Position numbers and translations under genes: made by a program. 64,000 nt of DNA, from the NCBI GenBank assembly GCA_037176725.1, contig JAZBRS010000044.1:7564001-7628000 (forward strand), in the 5' to 3' direction. Position 1 is the stretch's first letter; every line of letters begins with the position of its first letter. The notes beneath the pieces were generated by a model. It saw nothing but the letters and a program-made list of their open reading frames with translations. It did no database searches and was not told the DNA's origin. Positions 59,172 to 64,000 of the stretch are shown here, one piece after another. Source of the DNA: Posidonia oceanica. Its lineage: Eukaryota; Streptophyta; Magnoliopsida; Alismatales; Posidoniaceae.

Positions 59172-60300
59172 ATGCCGACATAAGAGCTGAACAGGGTACG
59201 CCATCATGTAGTGCCTTAGCTTCTATATGGCCTAGACAAGAGATAGGCAGGTTTTCTCTATAGTGCTATACCTGGCTTTACAATAGTTAAATTTTTTACT
59301 CAGGTAATAGATGGCACGCTCGTTTCTACCCGATTCATCATGTTGGCCCAAGACTGCATCCATGAAATGCTGTGTGGTAGAAAGGTAGAGAAACAGAGGT
59401 CTCCCCGGCGTGGGAGGAACCAAAACATGAGGCTTAATAAGGAACTGCTTGATCTTGTCAAATGCAGACTAACACTCCTCGCTTCAGTTGATCTGTGCAT
59501 TTTTCCTAAGGAGCTTGAAAATCGGTTCGCAGATGGGTGTACTCTGCGCAATGAACCGACTGATATACTGTAACTACCCCAACAGACCTCAGACCTCCTT
59601 TTCAGTGCTGAGGGGTGGCATCTCTACAATGGCTTTTGCTTTGCTCGGGTCCACCTCAATTACCCTCTAGCTGACAATGTATCCCAGGAGCTTTCTGGAT
59701 GATACCCCGAATACACATTTGTTGGGGTTGAGACGCAGCTTGTACTTCCTCAAACGGTTAAAGAGCTTCTTCAGACAAATGAGGTGATCCTTGGGCTCTT
59801 TGGACTTGGCAATCATGTCGTCCACGTAGACCTCGACTTCTTAGTGCATGAGATCATGGAATAGTGCTGTCATTGCCCTCTAATAAGTTGTTTCGGCGTT
59901 CTTAAGCCCAACAGCATAACTTGATAGTAGAAGACTCCCTAGGGAATGATAAAAGATGTCTTTTCCATGTCTTCTTCTACCATTCAGATCTGATTATAGC
60001 CGGAGAAACCGTCCATAAAGGAGAGCATTTTATGGCCCACTGTGTTGTCGACTATGACGTCAATGTGTGGTAGTGGGAAATCGTCAATAGGACTCGCCTT
60101 GTACAGATCCCTATAATCGATGCACATGAGGACTCGACCGTCTTTCTTGGGCACTAACACAACATTTGCAAGCCATTCTGGGTACAAGACGACCTTGAGA
60201 AAACTGACATTGTGCTGCTTCATGATATCCTCCTGATCTTGAGCAGCCACTAGGGTCGCCATCTCCTTAGCTTCTACTTCACTGGCTTCGCATCTGACTT
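59172..60300 (-). pseudogene. Outer element: reverse transcriptase and first RNase H, decayed
   Basis: On the minus strand: YPEWLANVVLVPKKDGRVLM, CIDYRDLYKASPIDDFPLPH, LSFMDGFSGYNQI, then the catalytic YVDD (59817-59828), then the RNase H start with VLVPPTPGRPLFLYLSTTQH and AIYYLSKKFNYCKARYSTIE. The frame is cut at 59172 by the inner element and resumes at 49755. Stops occur after the YVDD block and after KTCLSLV (59232). The RT copies element RNA into DNA in cytoplasmic particles; this copy cannot do so. Confidence 0.87.
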
Positions 60301-60392
60301 CGGTGGCAGGTTGTGCACTACTATCTTGATGTCGAGGCCGACCATGTTTTCATAACTTCAGGCGAAGATGTCTGCATATTCCCTGAGGAATG

Positions 60393-62440
60393 CTATAACT
60401 TTGCTCTGGCCTGAGGTGACAATTGGACGCTAATGCGGACCTCTTTGGCATCTTTTGCTGTGCTAATGTTGATAACCTCCGTCTCTTCTTCGACGTGGAG
60501 GTTGGGACCCTCTAGATCATTGTCGTAGGACTTGAACTCAAGCGATGGTTCATCATTCTCATCTATGCCTGTATTGTCCTTCTCCTCATATGCAATGAGT
60601 TCTGAGAGGATCTCCTTCTCAAAAGTGGGGTCTGTAATGTCGAAGGAGTGGATATGTTCCGCTTTCTGGCCCTGATGACATCTCAGAATGGTCATGCTCA
60701 TTCGAGTATTTCTGTATTCTCGGTGTGCGACCTCTGTTCTGGCAGTCTCCAGACTCGCTAGCTGATTTGTCTCCCTTGTCTGTACTGCTACTGCTACTGC
60801 TGCTTGGGCTGCTGTCGCTATTGCTGTCTCCTCCTTCGCGTTTTCTGGTGTACTTGCGGGGAGTATGCTGGACTGGGAGCTGTCCTCTGAATGACTGATT
60901 TGTGTACTGTCGCCTGCAACACTGCCTGAGTGGAGCATATGTTGTATAAACCATCTAGACCTGCCTCCCGGCTGTAGAGTGATTAACTCATCCGATCTAA
61001 TGGGTGCTGCTATTGTGGCTTCTGCCAAGACCATAACAGACGGATGATCTTGCTGTGGGGAGGGATCCGTGATTACAGCTTTCCCTTTCTTCGCCGCGTG
61101 CTGCTCTGTGGCATCCTCCGCCAGTGCCGTAAGCTATTCTTGGAACAATAGTTCCAAGTCTCCAAGCATGCTGCCTACCATGGCCTCTGCGATCGCTCCC
61201 TCCTCATCATCTGAGGATAAATTGACATAGTAGGCACTAGCGGCTTCTGGCTCTTGCACGGTTGCTTCCTCGCCTGCGTGCGTGCCTCTGGCTGTTAGCT
61301 GCATTGCTGCCTGGGGTGTCTGCTTTGCTGTCGGCTGTGTTGATTGACTGACCGACTGATCTTTCGGCGCAACTGACTGTGGCGCTGCGGCGATCAGGGA
61401 TGCAAATAGGCTGGGCAATGGTGCAACTGGAGGGTGTGCCGCCAAGGTCACTGCTGTGGTTGGAGGGGAGATAGAGGCGCTCCTCTAGAGGGCCGATAGC
61501 TGGACGGTTACTCCAGGCGGCAAAGCGCCTACGTCTGTGGGTGATGGTGGTTGTGTGGTTGGAGATGCTGTGGGGGCCCACCACAAGACGTGATTTGCTG
61601 AGGCAAATGGTTGTATGGTTGTTGGAGCCACTTGCGTTGCTTGTGGTGGTACTGATGAAGCGGGCTAAGTCACGATGTTGCCTGAACTGGCTGACTGAGC
61701 CGCCGGAAAGGGTGACCGCTGTGCTGGTGCGACTGCGGCCGCGAGTGGACTGGTGAGTGGTGCCTGAGAGTGTGCTCCTAACCCTAGCACTGATGCTGTG
61801 ACTGTCGAAGGTAAGGTCAGACAAATTGACCGAGACATTGCCGGGCTGGACTGGACTTCACTGTTGGTCCAAACGGCTTCCACTGTGCCAGACTGCTCCT
61901 CATCTGAGTAGTAGTCCTCTATGCAGACCCACTCCTCTATCGGCAGTGGGGGACTCTGGTACGGTGCTTGTTGTGCTATAACTTGGTTTTTGTCCGGATC
62001 AAGTGCACCTACACTGGTGAAGTTAGTGAGGTCCCTAGGGATAGCAATCTTCTGTTCCTCGAACGCAGGCACTCGTCTTCATGGGGTTGGCAGTCATACC
62101 TCAGACCTTCAGACTCGAGATCGGCTTGGTGATCCCTTAACCGTACTGCCCGAGAGGCGTTCCCTTCACATAGCCCCACTTGTGATAGAAGGTCTCAACC
62201 ATCTAGAAAGGGTTGCTGTGAATGGCCTGGGAACTGACACGTTCAAGATCAGGGATATAGTTAACCGGCTCAGACCAATTAACGTGGTACAAAGTATCGA
62301 AAATGTCGGAGTCAAACTGGACAGTCTGTAAGGAGACGGAAGGAATCGCCTTAATCTGCTCCTTCTCAAAGTTTTCCGACATGACAACAATAACATCGTT
62401 GCCCCAGCAGAATTTGATCATGCGATGGAGGGTCAAGGGA
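60393..62440 (-). pseudogene. Outer element: long low-complexity linker between protease and RT
   Basis: The part nearest RT (60393-60680) reads DPTFEKEILSELIAYEEKDN through VEEETEVINISTAKDAKEVR, the acidic pre-RT linker known in Tat elements. Above it, Ser/Thr/Ala/Gln-rich frames fill about 60700-62100 with simple runs (SSSSSSSTDKGD) and no recognised domain. The stretch is GC-richer than most of the window. Frames overlap on both strands, so the open frames here are not separate genes. Confidence 0.6.
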
Positions 62441-62720
62441 ATGACTTGATGCTTGTGCAGCCAAGGACGCCAAGTAGAAGGTTGAAATTAGGTTTCAAGT
62501 CGACGATGTAGAATTCCACATCGAACACTACTAGGCCAATAGTAAGGGGAATAAGCAGAATCCCCAAAAAGTCATGATGTATGTTGTCAAAAGTTGTCAT
62601 TCCCTTGTTAACTAGTGTGACATCCTCAGCTTGAATCCGAGCTTTATTGTTGTACGCAAGGGACAAACGTTAATGCCTGAACCATTATCAACCAGTGAAA
62701 GGGGAATGCGGAAGTTTTTA
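62440..62720 (-). pseudogene. Outer element: aspartic protease (retropepsin-like)
   Basis: LVDNGSG at 62675-62695, then INVCPL, carries the active-site Asp. After a frameshift the flap-to-core part reads MTTFDNIHHDFLGILLIPLT and FYIVDLKPNFNLLLGVLGCT, matching the Tat-type retropepsin. It would process Gag-Pol. Frameshifts show decay. Confidence 0.72.
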
Positions 62721-62799
62721 AACTACACCGCGACAAATAAGGGTTGGTTATGATTAGTCCTTGCCGGAGGCAGCTCATCATTCAAAAAAGAGATGACTT

Positions 62800-64000
62800 G
62801 GGGCTCCGCGATCATACCCACCATGCTCTCCAGGGTTGCCGGCTCAATGGTTTAGAACACATGAGTAGCCTGGAACACGCAGAGAAAAGCTTCTCGATGC
62901 TCAGTGGACGTATGGATAAGGTCCCAGATAGAGATGTCAGTGTTGACTTTTTTAAGCTGGGCAGTGATATCAGCTGTAGGCTGGTCTTTTTTGGTAGGGA
63001 CAGAGGGCAAGGAAGTGGAAGGTTGGGTGGGATTCTCTGCCGTTGAGGATTTGGTGGGTTGCTTTGCTGGTGGAGTGGGTTCTGGATGGCTAGGCCTAGC
63101 TCCTGGCACTGCAGGCTTGTAAACCGTCCCTGATCGTGTGACTTCCGCGCACATCTCTGTGGCGTAGCCATATGGTACGCGATGGATTTCCCTACTTAGG
63201 TTAATAATTAGGGAAGCATGAGCTGCAAGCTCAAAAGGAGCTGTTGGGACGTTTGCTGGATGGTGGGAGGATTGGGGATGCTGCTGGGAAGGCGTGAGGG
63301 TTCTGGCTGGGGCCTAACTAGCAGGCAAATAGGTGTTTGAGCTTGGGGTTGCATGGTGGACCGTACGGTAGAGCACTCTGGCTTGGCATCCAGACGGATC
63401 ATATGGATCCCCGACTCAGAACCGGCAACTGCTGCAAAATAAAGGGAGGAGGGAAAAGGTTTAGAAATATCATGGATGATATCAGAGGGGTCCACCACAG
63501 ACGTAGCGGACCTAGAAGGGAAGATAGAATGCACTCCTGAAGTCCCTGCATCTCCTGGATTAGAATGCTCCAGCAAGGGTTAGTAGACAATGCTAGGATG
63601 GGAGGGTGCTGATCCTGAGCTGGTGGAGGTGCGGAAGTGGATGCTGCCTCCTGCGTGTTGATAGTGATGACCTTTCGGTCAATCAAATCCTGAATGGCGC
63701 CCCACAATGTAAAGCAACTATCCGTCGAGTGCCCTACGACTCGATGGAAGTTGCAAGATAGATTCGCACGATACCACCCTGGGAGTGGATTCAACGGTGG
63801 GCGAATCTCTGAGAGCCTAAGGAGTGACATAACCTTATAGAGGACGACACTCAGTGGTTCCACCAGTGGGGTGAAGCGACGTTAATTCATGTTAGGTCGT
63901 CTCTGCCCTTAGTACTGCCTTTGCCAGACCGGTGCAGCAGGATAGACCGGTCGGACGGTGGTAGTGATTTATGGAGTGGGAGGTGCTCTAGGTACAGGTG
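62800..64000 (-). pseudogene. Outer element: gag C-terminal part and gag-protease linker (continues off the right edge)
   Basis: PLSVVLYKVMSLLRLSEIRP, PLNPLPGWYRANLSCNFHRV and VGHSTDSCFTLWGAIQDLID (63860-63670) form the Cys/His-containing gag C-terminus of Tat elements. Pro/Thr/Ser-rich text follows, then VNTDISIWDLIHTSTEHREA, which precedes protease. Frames change at about 63400, 63170 and 62850. The N-terminal gag and 5' LTR lie beyond position 64000. Confidence 0.78.

Noticed and set aside
60619..61824. Open frames on the minus strand that could be separate genes
   Set aside because: They lie between protease and RT of one element and are low in complexity, so I treat them as its linker.
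1..64000. CRISPR arrays, bacterial operons, integrated viral genomes
   Set aside because: No regularly spaced direct repeats with spacers, no operon-like packing, and no viral gene set beyond the retrotransposon domains listed.

Overview
The window is nuclear DNA from a flowering plant. Supporting signs are intron-containing genes with GT/AG borders, a coiled-coil NLR resistance gene, plant-type Ty3/gypsy (Tat lineage), LINE, SINE, hAT, CACTA and PIF/Harbinger-like elements, and AT-rich intergenic DNA with microsatellites. The species cannot be named from the sequence. All identifications were made by reading translations and repeats by eye; no search was run.

Layout. (1) 1-2.2 kb: the first four exons (minus strand) of a large secreted or membrane-anchored plant protein that runs off the left edge. 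A diverged 177-bp tandem repeat that includes its start codon and signal-peptide segment lies upstream. (2) 3.8-20.7 kb: no intact gene. The stretch holds small DNA transposons (two hAT-type MITEs with 8-bp target duplications, a longer degenerate hAT-like element, a CACTA-type mini-element, a PIF/Harbinger-type MITE), a 5'-truncated LINE with a C-terminal RNase H, and an LTR-retroelement remnant. (3) 20.9-26.7 kb: a three-copy tandem repeat, a decayed hAT transposase gene (minus), and the last two exons of an actin-interacting protein 1 (AIP1) WD40 gene carrying an in-frame stop (plus).

(4) 30.3-39.6 kb: an NLR locus. One long CC-NBS-LRR coding sequence (34502-37984, minus, 1160 codons from the first ATG) has a Ser-rich N-terminal repeat and an MHH in place of the usual MHD motif. 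Downstream lie several broken copies of NLR 3' ends. Upstream lies a broken copy of an NLR 5' end, and another 3'-end scrap sits near 45.6 kb. (5) 40.6-46.1 kb: a 272-bp tandem duplication, a 0.7-kb segmental duplication, and an LTR remnant containing a SINE and a Tourist-like MITE.

(6) 46.5-64 kb: a nested retrotransposon. The outer element is a Tat-lineage Ty3/gypsy (minus strand; LTR, integrase, second RNase H, RNase H/RT, protease, gag C-terminus) that runs off the right edge. Its RNase H region is split by a complete 9.4-kb LTR element (49756-59171) that carries only a gag-type frame and no recognisable pol. The LTRs of both elements carry short GTCGCC/GGCGAC inverted repeats. The two LTRs of the inner element are strongly mosaic: a nearly identical centre lies between clearly diverged ends, a pattern suggesting inter-LTR gene conversion.
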